Shown: one piece after another, positions 25,681 through 35,541 of the stretch
How the letters are laid out: each line of letters opens with the position of its first letter
How positions within the stretch are numbered: position 1 is the first letter of the stretch
Source: Methylomarinum sp. Ch1-1
Lineage (GTDB): Bacteria; Pseudomonadota; Gammaproteobacteria; Methylococcales; Methylomonadaceae
Assembly (NCBI RefSeq): GCF_030717995.2
Contig: NZ_CP157743.1
Coordinates: 1,798,001 to 1,862,000 of the forward strand
Direction: 5' to 3'
Length of the DNA stretch: 64,000 nucleotides
Notes under the pieces: model-generated
What the model was told of the DNA's origin: nothing
The model's input: only the letters and a program-made list of their open reading frames with translations
Database searches by the model: none
Made by a program: the position numbers and the translations under genes

Positions 25681-27540
25681 ATGTATAAAGAAATTTCAGC
25701 GATCGATGACTTGGCGGAACGTTTTTCCGGTCCTTATCAGGACTTGATGAAACAGGCATTGGCCTTGGTCGATGAGGTTAAACGCCCTAAGTTCAATCGG
25801 CGACCCAGAGGCCCTGAAGTGGCGTTGATTCTGGCCGGCTTTCATGTTGACGCGGAGACCCTGTTAGCGGCTGTGTTGTCGGATCCGCTTTTTAATGATG
25901 TGCGGCCCGATTTCGATTTTAAGGCGCATTTCGGCGAAACTGTCGCAGCGCTGGTCAAGGATGTCATTGGCTTGAACCGCTTGAAGGTTTATTCGACCGA
26001 AATGGCGGATCAGCCTAATCAGGCGGAAATTTTGCGTAGAATGTTGTTTTCGGTAATCAAGGATGTCAGGGCGGTATTGGTCAAGTTGGCTTACCGTGTT
26101 CATCGCTTGCGTCATATCGCCGGGGAAGAGTATGAGGTTAGACGTTATATCGCTCGGGAAACGTTGGATATTTATGCGCCGATCGCTAATCGGCTCGGCG
26201 TCAGTCAGTTGAAGTGGGAGTTGGAGGATTTGGCGTTTCGATATCTGCAGCCCCAAAGCTATCTGCAACTGGTGAAATCGCTGACTGAAACACGGGTGCA
26301 AAGGGAAGATTGCATTGCCCGCTTCATTGCCGAATTAGAGGGGATCTTGGAGCGGGAACAGATCAGCGCCGAAATCGCCGGCAGACCCAAACATTTGTAT
26401 AGCATCTGGAAAAAGATGCAGCGTAAGCAGCTGGACATAGACGAACTTTATGATCTGTTGGCGGTGCGGGTGATCGTGGATAAGTTGACCACATGCTATG
26501 CAGTCTTGGGGATGGTTCACGAACGCTGGCAATATATCCCCAAGGAATTCGATGATTATATCGCCAATCCGAAGCCTAACGGTTATCAGTCGTTGCACAC
26601 CGTCGTCCTGGACCAACAGGGGCATCGCATTGAAGTGCAAATACGGACTCGGAGTATGCATGAGTTTGCCGAGCTGGGGGTCGCGGCTCACTGGCGCTAC
26701 AAGGAAGGCGGCCATCATAGCGCCGCCGTGGACAAGAATATCGCGTCGCTGAGAAAGTTGCTCGATGATCGGGACGGTGATGAGCAGTTGCTGGCAGGCT
26801 TTAAAACCGAAATGTTTGGCGATCGAGTCTATGTGTTGACCCCGGCCGGCAAGCTGATTGATCTAATCAAGGGAGCGACGCCGCTGGATTTCGCCTATGC
26901 GATTCATACCGAAGTCGGTCATCGTTGCCGCGGCGCCAAGGTCAATGGGCGTATCGTGCCGTTGACATATCCGTTAAAGACCGGGGAACGGGTGGAGATC
27001 TTAACCGCGAAAGAAGGAGGGCCTAACCGGCAATGGATAGATCCTCACCTGGGCTATCTAAAGACGCCCCGCGCCGTCGGCAAGGTGAAGAGCTGGATAA
27101 AACAACAGAGTTTCGACAAAAATCTGGCCGCGGGACGGAAAATTATCGATAAGCTGTTTCAGCAACTGGGGCGCAGTCATGAAGATATCGCCCAATTGCT
27201 AGATAACTTTAAATTGGCCGATGAAGATAAATTGTTGGTTGCCGTCGGTCGCGGCGACATCACTCCGCAGCAATTGCAAAATGTCTTTAAGAAACCGGCC
27301 AGGACGGTTTCTCGCGCAAAAGCAAAGACCGTGAAATCGGAAATTTTGGTGGACGGGATCAATAATGTCGCGACTACGTTAGCGCATTGTTGTGAGCCGG
27401 AAATCGGCGATGACATTATCGGCTTTATTACCCATCACAAAGGCATTACCATTCATAAGCGCGATTGCGAAAATATCGTCCATTTGTCGGAGCAGGAACG
27501 CACGCAATTGATCGACGTCAGTTGGCGCAAGGAAACTTGA
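25681..27540 (+). CDS. relA: (p)ppGpp synthetase, RelA type, without C-terminal ACT domain
   Basis: 619 residues from ATG 25681; the AT-rich 165 bp before it are open from a TTG but look non-coding. The hydrolase-like N-domain lacks the HD metal pair (FHVDAETLLAAVL), as in monofunctional RelA. The synthetase has EFDDYIANPKPNGYQSLHT (acidic EXDD form typical of RelA). TGS domain (DRVYVLTPAGKLIDL, about 381) and helical domain follow, then the zinc-finger domain with CCEPEIGDDIIG (about 570) and KRDCEN. It stops about 12 residues later (VSWRKET), where usual RelA continues for about 90 residues (ACT/RRM). Ribosome-linked alarmone synthesis is the expected role. Confidence 0.88.
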   Translation: MYKEISAIDDLAERFSGPYQDLMKQALALVDEVKRPKFNRRPRGPEVALILAGFHVDAETLLAAVLSDPLFNDVRPDFDFKAHFGETVAALVKDVIGLNRLKVYSTEMADQPNQAEILRRMLFSVIKDVRAVLVKLAYRVHRLRHIAGEEYEVRRYIARETLDIYAPIANRLGVSQLKWELEDLAFRYLQPQSYLQLVKSLTETRVQREDCIARFIAELEGILEREQISAEIAGRPKHLYSIWKKMQRKQLDIDELYDLLAVRVIVDKLTTCYAVLGMVHERWQYIPKEFDDYIANPKPNGYQSLHTVVLDQQGHRIEVQIRTRSMHEFAELGVAAHWRYKEGGHHSAAVDKNIASLRKLLDDRDGDEQLLAGFKTEMFGDRVYVLTPAGKLIDLIKGATPLDFAYAIHTEVGHRCRGAKVNGRIVPLTYPLKTGERVEILTAKEGGPNRQWIDPHLGYLKTPRAVGKVKSWIKQQSFDKNLAAGRKIIDKLFQQLGRSHEDIAQLLDNFKLADEDKLLVAVGRGDITPQQLQNVFKKPARTVSRAKAKTVKSEILVDGINNVATTLAHCCEPEIGDDIIGFITHHKGITIHKRDCENIVHLSEQERTQLIDVSWRKET

Positions 27541-27634
27541 GCGGACAGGGTGTCGCTCGCTGACGTCATCTGGGAATCGATCCGGCTGTCAGGACGGCGA
27601 CATGAATATAGGGCGATAAGGCGCGGAGTAAATC

Positions 27635-28630
27635 ATGACAATTCGAAGCTCTTTCAAGCCGGCCTGGTGGCTGCGCAATGCTCATTTGCAAACAGTGTAT
27701 CCGGCCTTGTTGCGGAGGGAGTCGATATCGCACTCTTTGCAGCGGGAAAGATTACCAACCCCGGATGGTGATTTTGTCGATATCGATTGGTGCGGCGAAG
27801 GCCCGGGGGCGCTGGTGATGCTGTTGCATGGTCTGACCGGTAGTTCCCGTTCCGGTTATATTCAGGGGCTGCAGAAGGCTTTATGGCATCAAGGCATACG
27901 CAGTGTTGCGCTCAATTTTCGTGGCTGCAGCGGCGAACCGAACCGTCTGGCGAGAGGTTACCATTCCGGCGATACCGGGGATATCGATTTTGTCTATCGC
28001 ACCGTGCGGCGACGAGAACCGGACACGAAACTGGCCGCCGTCGGTTTTTCGTTGGGTGGCAATGCGCTGCTGAAATGGCTGGGAGAGCGGGGAGCGAAGC
28101 TGAATCTGTCCGCCGCGGCCGCGATCTGTGTACCGCTGCAACTCGACATTTGTGCGACGACTATGGACCGGGGCGTTAGCAGAATCTATCGCGATAGACT
28201 GATCCGCGATTTAAAAGCCTATATACACGACAAACATCAATACTTAATCAGGGCCGGCAATATCCGCGAGGCCGAAAAGATTGCCCGGCTGGGTGATTTA
28301 TCGAAGATCCGTTCATTTTGGCAATATGACGACCAAGTTGTCGCCGCATTGCATGGTTTTAACAGCGCAACGCATTATTACCGGGTATCCAGCTCACGTC
28401 AGTATCTTAAAAATATCGCCATTCCTACCCTATTGATACAGGACCTGGATGATCCGTTCATGACGCCCGAGGTGCTGCCCGGGAACGATGAAATGTCCGC
28501 CTGTATCCGGCTCGAAACGACGCAAGGGGGCGGTCATGTCGGCTTTGTCTGCGGCCATAATCCATGTAAACCGGATTACTGGCTGGAGCGACGGATTCCG
28601 GAATTTTTGTATCAGCAAGGAGTCCGATGA
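27635..28630 (+). CDS. YheT-family alpha/beta hydrolase
   Basis: 331 residues. Opening WWLRNAHLQTVYPALLRR is typical of YheT. Catalytic triad candidates: Ser in GFSLGGNALLKWLGE (about 143), Asp in DLDDPFM (about 271) and His in GGGHVGFV (about 299); oxyanion region LLHGLTGSS. A cytoplasmic carboxylesterase-like hydrolase of unknown substrate. Ribosome site GGAG. It begins 95 bp after relA and is probably in the same transcript. Confidence 0.88.
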   Translation: MTIRSSFKPAWWLRNAHLQTVYPALLRRESISHSLQRERLPTPDGDFVDIDWCGEGPGALVMLLHGLTGSSRSGYIQGLQKALWHQGIRSVALNFRGCSGEPNRLARGYHSGDTGDIDFVYRTVRRREPDTKLAAVGFSLGGNALLKWLGERGAKLNLSAAAAICVPLQLDICATTMDRGVSRIYRDRLIRDLKAYIHDKHQYLIRAGNIREAEKIARLGDLSKIRSFWQYDDQVVAALHGFNSATHYYRVSSSRQYLKNIAIPTLLIQDLDDPFMTPEVLPGNDEMSACIRLETTQGGGHVGFVCGHNPCKPDYWLERRIPEFLYQQGVR

Positions 28631-28668
28631 TTTATTGCTTGTGTTAACCAGCTAATGGGGAGAAATGT

Positions 28669-29589
28669 ATGTCCAAATTTTTATTGATAGGGCTCTGCTT
28701 GCTTAGCGCGCCTGTGCTCTATGCAGACTGTCAACCCCAGCGGGTTAAATTGCAGGTGCTCGGTTCAGGTGGTCCGGAATTGAGCGATCAACGTGCGTCC
28801 AGCTCTTATTTGATCTGGTTGGATGATAAAGCTATCGTGCTCGTCGATGCCGGTTCCGGCAGCTCATTGAACTACGAGAAAAGCGCCGCTAAGTTGAACG
28901 ATTTACAAGTGATGCTTTTTTCCCACCTTCATGTCGATCACAGCGCCGATTTTCCGGCGTTTATCAAGGCGTTTTACTTCAGCGGCCGAGACCATGATTT
29001 GCCGGTTTACGGCCCGGCGGGCAATCGGGTGATGCCGGCTACCGTAGCGTTTGTTAACGGCCTGCTGGGCCGGCAAGGTGTTTATCGTTATCTCAATGAA
29101 TATTTGAACGAGAAGCAAGCGAGTCGTTACAAGATTCATCCGCACGATATTTCCCTTGAGCACAAACGCCCGCAGCAGGTTTATCACAATGATGAGTTTA
29201 AGTTGTCCGCCGTGCCGGTGCATCATGGTCCGATTCCGACGTTGGCCTGGCGCGTCGAGGTGGCCGGTTGCGCATTGACCTTTTCCGGCGACACTAGCAA
29301 CCGTTATCGAACCTTGGCTGATTTGGCCAAAAAATCGGATCTATTGATCGCCCACCATGCCATTCCTGAACAGACTACTGGCGCGGGACGAGCCTTACAC
29401 ATGCCGCCTTCGGAAATCGGCAAGATCGCGGCGCAAGCCGAGGTTCACAAGGTGATCTTGTCGCATCGCATGAATCGCACGCTAGGAAAGGAAGCGGAGA
29501 CGCTCGCGTTGATCCGGAAAAATTATCAGGGTCCCGTCGCTTTCGCCGAGGATGGGGATATTTTTAAGCCGGCAGAGATTGACCACTAG
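28669..29589 (+). CDS. Exported metallo-beta-lactamase-fold hydrolase
   Basis: 306 residues with a signal peptide (about 1-18, cleavage near VLYA). Metal motif SHLHVDHSAD (about 84-93), a second His in VHHGPIP, Asp in FSGDTSN (about 206) and His in ILSHRMN (about 265): a full two-metal site. Closest in layout to the arylsulfatase/RNase Z-like group of MBL proteins, but periplasmic. Substrate unknown. Follows the hydrolase gene by 38 bp. Confidence 0.83.
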   Translation: MSKFLLIGLCLLSAPVLYADCQPQRVKLQVLGSGGPELSDQRASSSYLIWLDDKAIVLVDAGSGSSLNYEKSAAKLNDLQVMLFSHLHVDHSADFPAFIKAFYFSGRDHDLPVYGPAGNRVMPATVAFVNGLLGRQGVYRYLNEYLNEKQASRYKIHPHDISLEHKRPQQVYHNDEFKLSAVPVHHGPIPTLAWRVEVAGCALTFSGDTSNRYRTLADLAKKSDLLIAHHAIPEQTTGAGRALHMPPSEIGKIAAQAEVHKVILSHRMNRTLGKEAETLALIRKNYQGPVAFAEDGDIFKPAEIDH

Positions 29590-30090
29590 CTACTAGTCAG
29601 GCGGCTATTCGAGATGAAGTCGACCAGTTTGACGGTAATCCTCGTGTCGCCGAATGTAGCAATTCCCAGGTTGAGTATTTTTACGGTGCTTAGGGCATCA
29701 GGTATGTCTGTCGAGGAACGCCGTTCACCCAGCACCTAATTATCCTGGAATGTAAAATATAGTCCTGTAGCCATGGAATTTAGGTGCTGGGTGGGGGCTT
29801 GACGGCCGCATCCTTGCCGCCGACATCCTCACCAAACACACCCCACGCCCTTTTTGAACGCCAACTTGATGAATTGCTGCGCCGAATGCCGGCCACAGGC
29901 AACGGCTGGTAAGCTTGTTATCAGAGGAATTGCGATAACCATACTCTCAGGATGTATAAAAAATAGACAATTTGCTTGTATTAAATTGTGACAGAGAGGA
30001 TACTGACAGCCTAACCATCTATAAATCATGAGGTTAGTGAGAGTGTAAATATAATTATTATAAAAACTTGGTGATTAAGAGGAGGTCGTC
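29590..30090. repeat. A-repeat copy 2 carrying mini-element copy 4
   Basis: 29658-29879 is the palindromic A-repeat (GCAATTCCC ... GAATTGCTG ends; inner arms TTAGGGCAT / ACGCCC partly diverged). At 29727-29792 it contains the 66-bp mini-element ACCCAGCACCTAAT ... ATTTAGGTGCTGGGT, inserted after GAACGCCGT. In contrast to the copy at 41 kb, the AAACCCATCCC that should follow is missing. The remaining 210 bp to the next gene are AT-rich with a good ribosome site AGGAGG before 30091. Confidence 0.8.
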
Positions 30091-31290
30091 ATGATCAACT
30101 TAGAAATCGTAGTTACACTTGTCGCCATGTTGGTGGCTTTTTTCATTGTCATGTATTTTCTGCAAAAGGGCAGCACTAGGAAAAGGCGAATCAAACAGGA
30201 TTTAGAGACGCTGGAATTAGCTAGACAACTGAAGTGCGATACCAGAAAACCTGAAAATCTGACCGCCCTGGGACTGCAGCCTTTTCATATCAAATCGGAG
30301 AAAGCTTCCGCGATTCACCGTGAAGGCAGGACAGCGTACCTCTTTGCCGCGCTTATCTTCTGCGCCTTTTTGGCATGGGGCATCTATCTGATGAACCTAC
30401 AGCTGGTCGAGGCGGCCTTCTTGACATTAGGATTCGCGATAGTCTGCGTCTTTGCGATGCTTTATGCAAAAAGAAAAATTCTGCAAGCCAGAACGGCTAA
30501 CGCTCAGTTACAGGCTGAGTTGGAGCGCTATGAAAACACATTGACCGAACCCACGGAAATAGCGACACCTAAAGTCGAAGCGACCGAACAAGTCTCGCCT
30601 ACAGCAGTCATAACTTCAAAACCGGCAGCCGTGGAGTCCAGCGACATCCCTTTATGTAATTTATATCAGGTGGCGAGCGGCTATGATCTCGTTCCGGAAG
30701 ATTCGACCTTGAAGCGTCATTTTGTCTCTAGTTTAGTGGTCGAGATCGTAAGTAGCTTGCCTCCCAGACCGACCGATTCGATATTGAAACGACATCATGA
30801 CGCGTTGATATTCAGCGAGTTTGAGCAACGTTTACAGACTTTATCGCAAGAACCGGCAGTGGAGGCGGTCGTATCGTCAGTTGCCGTGCAACCACGCGCG
30901 ACTAAACAGCCGCCTGCCGTGGCTGTTCCCGAAGACTCGATGTTGAGGCGCCATTTTCTCTCCCAGCTGCGCCGAGAAATCGAAGCGGGTTTCGGTTCCA
31001 GACCTACCGATTCAACATTGAAACGACATTATGACGCGATGGTCGATGCCGAGTACGAAACGCGGATTCAAGCGCTGCTTTTCGCTTCCTCTGCTGAAAA
31101 TGATGTAGCGGAGGAGCCGGTCCAGAAACTTCCTGAAGACTCGATGCTGAGAAGGCATTTTCTGGCCGAATTGCAGGCAAGAATTGCGGCCAAGTTGCCG
31201 CCTCGTCCAAGTGACTTCAATTTACAGCGCCATTACAATGCGATGATTCAGGAAAGATTTAACAGAGAAATAGAGCAACATTATCACTAG
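30091..31290 (+). CDS. Membrane protein with three double DSxLKRH repeats
   Basis: 399 residues. One helix at the N-terminus (about 6-24), a basic stretch, two further helices (about 85-105 and 110-128) and a long cytoplasmic helical tail. The tail holds three tandem units at about 200-255, 278-335 and 345-397. Each starts PEDSxLxRHF and has RPTDSxLKRHYDAM (or a variant) about 27 residues later, so six RH motifs in all. I do not know a function. The periodic design suggests a binding or scaffold role. It stands alone before bfd. Confidence 0.72.
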   Translation: MINLEIVVTLVAMLVAFFIVMYFLQKGSTRKRRIKQDLETLELARQLKCDTRKPENLTALGLQPFHIKSEKASAIHREGRTAYLFAALIFCAFLAWGIYLMNLQLVEAAFLTLGFAIVCVFAMLYAKRKILQARTANAQLQAELERYENTLTEPTEIATPKVEATEQVSPTAVITSKPAAVESSDIPLCNLYQVASGYDLVPEDSTLKRHFVSSLVVEIVSSLPPRPTDSILKRHHDALIFSEFEQRLQTLSQEPAVEAVVSSVAVQPRATKQPPAVAVPEDSMLRRHFLSQLRREIEAGFGSRPTDSTLKRHYDAMVDAEYETRIQALLFASSAENDVAEEPVQKLPEDSMLRRHFLAELQARIAAKLPPRPSDFNLQRHYNAMIQERFNREIEQHYH

Positions 31291-31471
31291 TCGGCATCCG
31301 CCAAGAAAGCTTCATTAAACCCCATGGATGGGGTAACTCGACAGGCATTCCCGATGCCCGAAATAAAGTAAAAAATACTCAAACTGAGCATTCGAGAGAT
31401 TTATCATATCCGGTATAAGTCGTTGACAGCGGGGATATTCTATGACGGGATAGTCAAAAATACTTTACATC

Positions 31472-31492
31472 TAAATAATAATTGTTATCATT
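31472..31492. promoter_or_regulatory. Candidate Fur box before bfd
   Basis: TAAATAATAATTGTTATCATT resembles the 19-bp Fur consensus of GATAAT repeats (AATAAT-AATTGTTATCATT). It lies 30-50 bp before the bfd start, as expected for iron-repressed transcription of bfd. Confidence 0.55.
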
Positions 31493-31521
31493 TGTATGAG
31501 CTTTGTTATTAGAGGTGTTCC

Positions 31522-31722
31522 ATGTACGTTTGTGTTTGTAAAGCCGTCACAGATAATCAACTGCAAGCAGCGATGAATGAAGGGCTGTGTTCCCGTCGTC
31601 AGTTATTCGAGAGTTTCGGGGTGGGCAGCGCTTGCGGAAAATGCAATAAAGAGATCCGAGAGTTGATAAATCAACAGACTGAGCATAAGCTCACAATAGC
31701 GGTTAATGAATTAGTCGCTTAA
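31522..31722 (+). CDS. bfd: Bacterioferritin-associated ferredoxin
   Basis: 66 residues. Four Cys in the Bfd pattern: CVC (4 and 6) and CGKC (38 and 41), binding a [2Fe-2S] cluster. Bfd docks on bacterioferritin and gives electrons to release stored iron. Its partner bfr is encoded 2.3 kb downstream, separated by repeats and a group II intron. A Fur-like site lies upstream. Confidence 0.95.
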   Translation: MYVCVCKAVTDNQLQAAMNEGLCSRRQLFESFGVGSACGKCNKEIRELINQQTEHKLTIAVNELVA

Positions 31723-32002
31723 TGGTAACTGCTCGCCCCACTTATCGAACGCGGCAGGGCCGATTTTTGCTTCTCGGCAATTGCTCCTGCATTGCTCTAA
31801 TACATGCCATCCTTGGCATTATTGGCAATTGCTCCTGCATTGCTCTAATACATGCCAACCTTGGCATTATGGAAAAATCGGCATTTCCGCCATCCATGGC
31901 GGTCAGCATGTAGGGTGGATAAGCCTGAAGGGCGCATCCACCAAAGCCGATCCGGTGGATGCGCTCCGCTTATCCACCCTACGAATGGGGGGTGAGTAGT
32001 TA
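31723..32002. repeat. Repeats between bfd and the group II intron
   Basis: 31776-31823 and 31824-31871 are a 48-bp tandem duplication with two differences. It sits in the loop of a hairpin CGATTTTTGC / GAAAAATCG of the same repeat type as at 6.25 and 41.83 kb. 31910-31924 (GTAGGGTGGATAAGC) and 31968-31982 (GCTTATCCACCCTAC) form a perfect 15-bp palindrome, the better copy of the repeat at 7.66 kb. Confidence 0.8.
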
Positions 32003-33988
32003 GTGCGGCCAGGCAAGGTCGTTTATTCCAGCGGGCGAGAATCCCGTCCCAGAAGGCCGGTCAGCCACTGGGTAGAGTCTTTGGGTCGGCGGGGGTAACC
32101 CCAAAGATTAAGCACAAAGCAACTCAAGACAACAGGCCGTAAGCGAAAGCTGAAGTGATTGAGCCTCGAAAGCAGAGACAAGAGAGGGATGACGTAGTTA
32201 ACTATGCGGAAATCAACACAGAGTGAGGCGTCATGACAAGTCTTACTCTGCCTCTCCGGGGTCGAAGAGCATGGCATGTTGGACACCGGGAATAAACGGC
32301 AACCTGGGAGAACCTATCAGGCCTCACAAGGAAGCGAGTATGTCGGACAAGCGATCATAAAGTAAGAAAGACAAATGCCTATAGGTAGTCGGATAACGGT
32401 GTAGTACCGATGAACGCGGGTAATGCTGCGGGAGGGAAGACCGTTACATTAAGAAACAACGTTAAGGAGACATACCGAACGTGCCCAGAAACGAAGAAAC
32501 GGTAACCACGAAACTGCAACGTATAGCGGAGAAAGCCCGTAACGAACCGAACTGTCAGTTCACCAGCTTGTTTCATCTGATGACAGTGGAAATGTTATGG
32601 GGATGCTTTGACGCGCTGAGGAATCATGCTGCGTCAGGTATTGATGGAGTCACCAAGCAACAGTACGAGAACAACTTACTGGAAAACCTTCAGCAGCTAG
32701 TTGGTAAACTGCACCGAATGGCCTACATACCCCAACCGGTGCAACGGGTTTACATCCCCAAGCCCGGGACTGATAAGTTAAGGCCCTTAGGGATACCGGC
32801 GCTGGAAGACAAACTGGTGCAAGCCGGGCTGGTCAAAATCTTACAGGCTATCTATGAGCAAGACTTTATAGACGACTCGTATGGATTCAGGCCGGGTAAA
32901 GCTGTCATGATGCGCTGCGAGCGTTAAGCCAAACAGTCGAAAATCGACCGATAAACCACATTGTGGAAGCCGATATAAAGGCTTTTTCGATACGGTTGAC
33001 CAAGAGCAGCTGATGACTTTTCTCGCGCATCGTATCGCCGACAAACGCGTATTGCGCTACATCAAACGCTTCTTGAAAGCGGGTATCGTCGAAGACGGAC
33101 AGTTTAAAGCCAGTGAAACAGGTACGCCGCAAGGTGGCGTGATATCGCCCTTGCTAGCTAATCTCTATTTGCACTACAGCCTAGACTTGTGGATGACCCG
33201 CAAGTTTGCGAAAAGCTGCGGTGGAGTCGCCCGAATGATACGCTATGCGGACGACTTTGTCGTCTGCTTCCAGCAGGAAGCGGATGCCAAACGATTCCGG
33301 AACGAGCTAGAAGCACGGCTCGCCCTGTTTGAGCTGACGTTAGCACCGGAGAAAACGCAATGCATTGAATTTGGCCCGTTAGCGGTCAAACGTGCGAGAG
33401 CGCGTGGCGAAAAGGCGGCGACCTTTGATTTTCTGGGGTTTACCCATTACTGTTCACGGACGCGAGACGGAAAACGCTTTCGGATGAAGCGGAAGACGAT
33501 CGGTAAACGCCTAACGGCGAAGCTGAAAGCCTACCGTGCATGGCTTAAGGCAAACCGAAACCTGCCGACCGCCGAAATACTCAAGCGAACCGCCCGCAAA
33601 CTGCGAGGCCATTACGGCTACTATGGCGTCACCGATAACAGTCGAGGAATAAACCTGTACTTTTATCAAGTGCAACGCATTCTACACAAATGGCTGAATC
33701 GGCGAGGTCGGAGAAACTGCTGTAGTTGGGCAAAGTTTGCTCTATTGTTAGCGCGTTTTCCACTGCCGAAACCTAAAATCTTGGTGAATCTATTCTGAAT
33801 CCGTGAATAGGGTTCTTAATGAGGAGCCGTGTGCGTAAATAGCGCAAGCACGGTTCTGTGAGGGGCTTGGTAACAATTGATGAAATAACAAACTATTTGC
33901 AATCACGTAGTAGCCGCGTGCGGCGGGGCGTTCCAGAGAAGCATGGCAAGTACGATGTTATTTGGTCGAAAGAAACCGGTCTACTCAA
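32003..33988 (+). mobile_element. Group II intron between bfd and bfr
   Basis: The 5' end GTGCGGCCAGG fits the GUGYG intron start, and the adjoining repeat at 7.73 kb supports the boundary: both share GGTGAGTNGTTA and then diverge. A 480-nt structured leader precedes the reverse transcriptase reading frame. Domain V is recognisable near 33832-33865 (GAGCCGTGTGCG ... GCACGGTTC). The 3' end is uncertain, best near 33988 (CTACTCAAC). The intron is not in a coding sequence; it follows a palindrome in the bfd-bfr spacer. Confidence 0.82.
32481..33798 (+). pseudogene. Group II intron reverse transcriptase/maturase, two frameshifts
   Basis: GTG start with AAGGAG upstream. The N-terminal part ends ...DSYGFRPGK, then the frame breaks near 32900 (AAAGCTG where AAAGGCTG would give GKGCHDALRAL) and again near 32980 (AAAGGC where AAAGGGC would give ADIKGFFDTVD). 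After both, the frame continues with GTPQGGVISPLLANL, the catalytic RYADDFVV (near 33240) and a maturase domain to 33798. Both breaks are single missing G bases. It is dead as written, or the assembly is wrong; all conserved motifs are otherwise intact. Confidence 0.85.
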
Positions 33989-34021
33989 CCGCTTAATGTA
34001 TCAACAACTCTGGAGATGGGA

Positions 34022-34486
34022 ATGAAAGGTGACAGCAAAGTCATAGCATTTTTAAATCAGGCGCTGGAAAACGAACTGACCGCAATCAATCAATATTTTT
34101 TACACGCCAGGATGTACAAAAACTGGGGCTTCGAGAAACTCAATGAGAAGGAATATCATGAGTCTATCGATGAAATGAAGCATGCAGATCAGTTGATCGA
34201 ACGCATCCTGTTTCTCGAAGGTTTGCCGAATCTGCAAAGCCTCGGCAAATTAATGATAGGCGAGAATCCGGAGGAAATGTTGAGTTGCGACCTGAAACTG
34301 GAGCAAAAAGCGTTGCCCTTGTTAAGAGAAGCGATTGAATATTGCGAAGCCGTCAAGGATTATATCTCCAGAGATATCTTTACGCATATTCTCGAAAGTG
34401 AGGAAGAGCATCTCGATTGGTTGGAAACTCAACTGGAATTGATCGATAAAATCGGCATCGAAAATTATCTGCAATCGCAGATGTAA
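34022..34486 (+). CDS. bfr: Bacterioferritin
   Basis: 154 residues from ATG 34022, the usual length. Ferroxidase ligands are present: Glu18 ([11 protein letters not shown]), Glu and His in DEMKHAD, Glu and His in [10 protein letters not shown]. Met52, the haem ligand between subunits, is in [12 protein letters not shown] 24-mer cytoplasmic iron-storage shell is expected. Works with bfd upstream. Confidence 0.95.
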   Translation: MKGDSKVIAFLNQALENELTAINQYFLHARMYKNWGFEKLNEKEYHESIDEMKHADQLIERILFLEGLPNLQSLGKLMIGENPEEMLSCDLKLEQKALPLLREAIEYCEAVKDYISRDIFTHILESEEEHLDWLETQLELIDKIGIENYLQSQM

Positions 34487-34571
34487 AGCACCGACAGCAT
34501 AGTCGGAGTATAGCGCTCGGATCAGTCTGTCTTCGCAAATCCGGAAGCTACCGGCTGGCAACAATAACATC

Positions 34572-35342
34572 ATGAAGCCCTATAAGAACATTGTTGCCTT
34601 TATCGTCATCAATTATTTGTTATTCGGGATTTTTTTATATTGTTTTCAGCATGCTTTTCTTTACTATCCAACTCCGTTGGTGAAAAATCATGGCCTGATC
34701 GAAACGGACTTCCGAATTAACGGCGACATCATCAAGACCTTTGTCGTCAACCCAGGACATGACGCTGCGGTCCTGTATTTTGGCGGGAATGCCGAGTCGG
34801 TGGGCTACAATGCCCATTATTTCAAGGCCTCCTTACCCGAACGCAGCGTTTATTTAATCAATTACAGAGGATATGGCGGCAGCACCGGTCAACCCAGCGA
34901 GGCGGCCTTATATAGCGACGCGTTGCATATTTATGATGAACTGGCACGACGGCATGCTAGTATTGCCGTGATCGGCCGGAGTTTAGGCAGCGCCGTCGCC
35001 ACCTATCTGGCGGCGGAGCGAAATATCGAGAAACTGGTGCTAGTGACGCCCTTCGACAGCATCGAACAGGTCGCACAAAAGAAATTTCCGGTCTATCCGA
35101 TATCATGGATACTGACCGACAAATATGACTCATTAGCAAGGGCCGCAAGGATCAACGCCGATGTCTTGATATTGGTGGCCGGCAATGACCGGATTATACG
35201 GCCTTGTCATTCCTATCATTTAATCGCGGCTTTTCCGGATCCACAGGTCGATGTGCATGTGCTGTCCGACAGCAATCATAACTCCATCTCCCGTCGAGGC
35301 GAATATTATCGGTTGATAGCGGAATTCCTGGACAAACGCTGA
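34572..35342 (+). CDS. Membrane-anchored alpha/beta hydrolase
   Basis: 256 residues. N-terminal helix (about 8-26) then an alpha/beta-hydrolase domain: nucleophile Ser in GRSLGSAVATYL (about 138), Asp in VAGNDRI (about 202), His in SDSNHNSI (about 238). Similar in layout to the S33/BAAT-like lipases (YqkD/FrsA-like). Cell-envelope hydrolase of unknown substrate, 85 bp after bfr. Confidence 0.82.
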   Translation: MKPYKNIVAFIVINYLLFGIFLYCFQHAFLYYPTPLVKNHGLIETDFRINGDIIKTFVVNPGHDAAVLYFGGNAESVGYNAHYFKASLPERSVYLINYRGYGGSTGQPSEAALYSDALHIYDELARRHASIAVIGRSLGSAVATYLAAERNIEKLVLVTPFDSIEQVAQKKFPVYPISWILTDKYDSLARAARINADVLILVAGNDRIIRPCHSYHLIAAFPDPQVDVHVLSDSNHNSISRRGEYYRLIAEFLDKR

Positions 35343-35377
35343 ATAAAATTCATCCCTGGATTTCTCTCATGGTTGGC

Positions 35378-35396
35378 GGACAGCTTTTGGCTGTCC
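35378..35396. terminator. Hairpin before the ftsH-like gene
   Basis: GGACAGC (35378-35384), loop TTTTG, GCTGTCC (35390-35396), no strong T run. It may end the hydrolase transcript. Confidence 0.45.
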
Positions 35397-35541
35397 CAAT
35401 TTAATCAGCCCTTGCTTAGCGACATCATCAAAACGTATTTCAGCATTAAAAATTAACCGGCATAAATGACAGTCTTTTATTGCGTATAGGCGGAATCACG
35501 GTGTATTGTTGGATAAGATTATTTTGTGTGGAGACTGCAAC

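Noticed and set aside
31776-31871. Possible CRISPR array
   Set aside because: Only two contiguous 48-bp units with no spacers; a tandem duplication.
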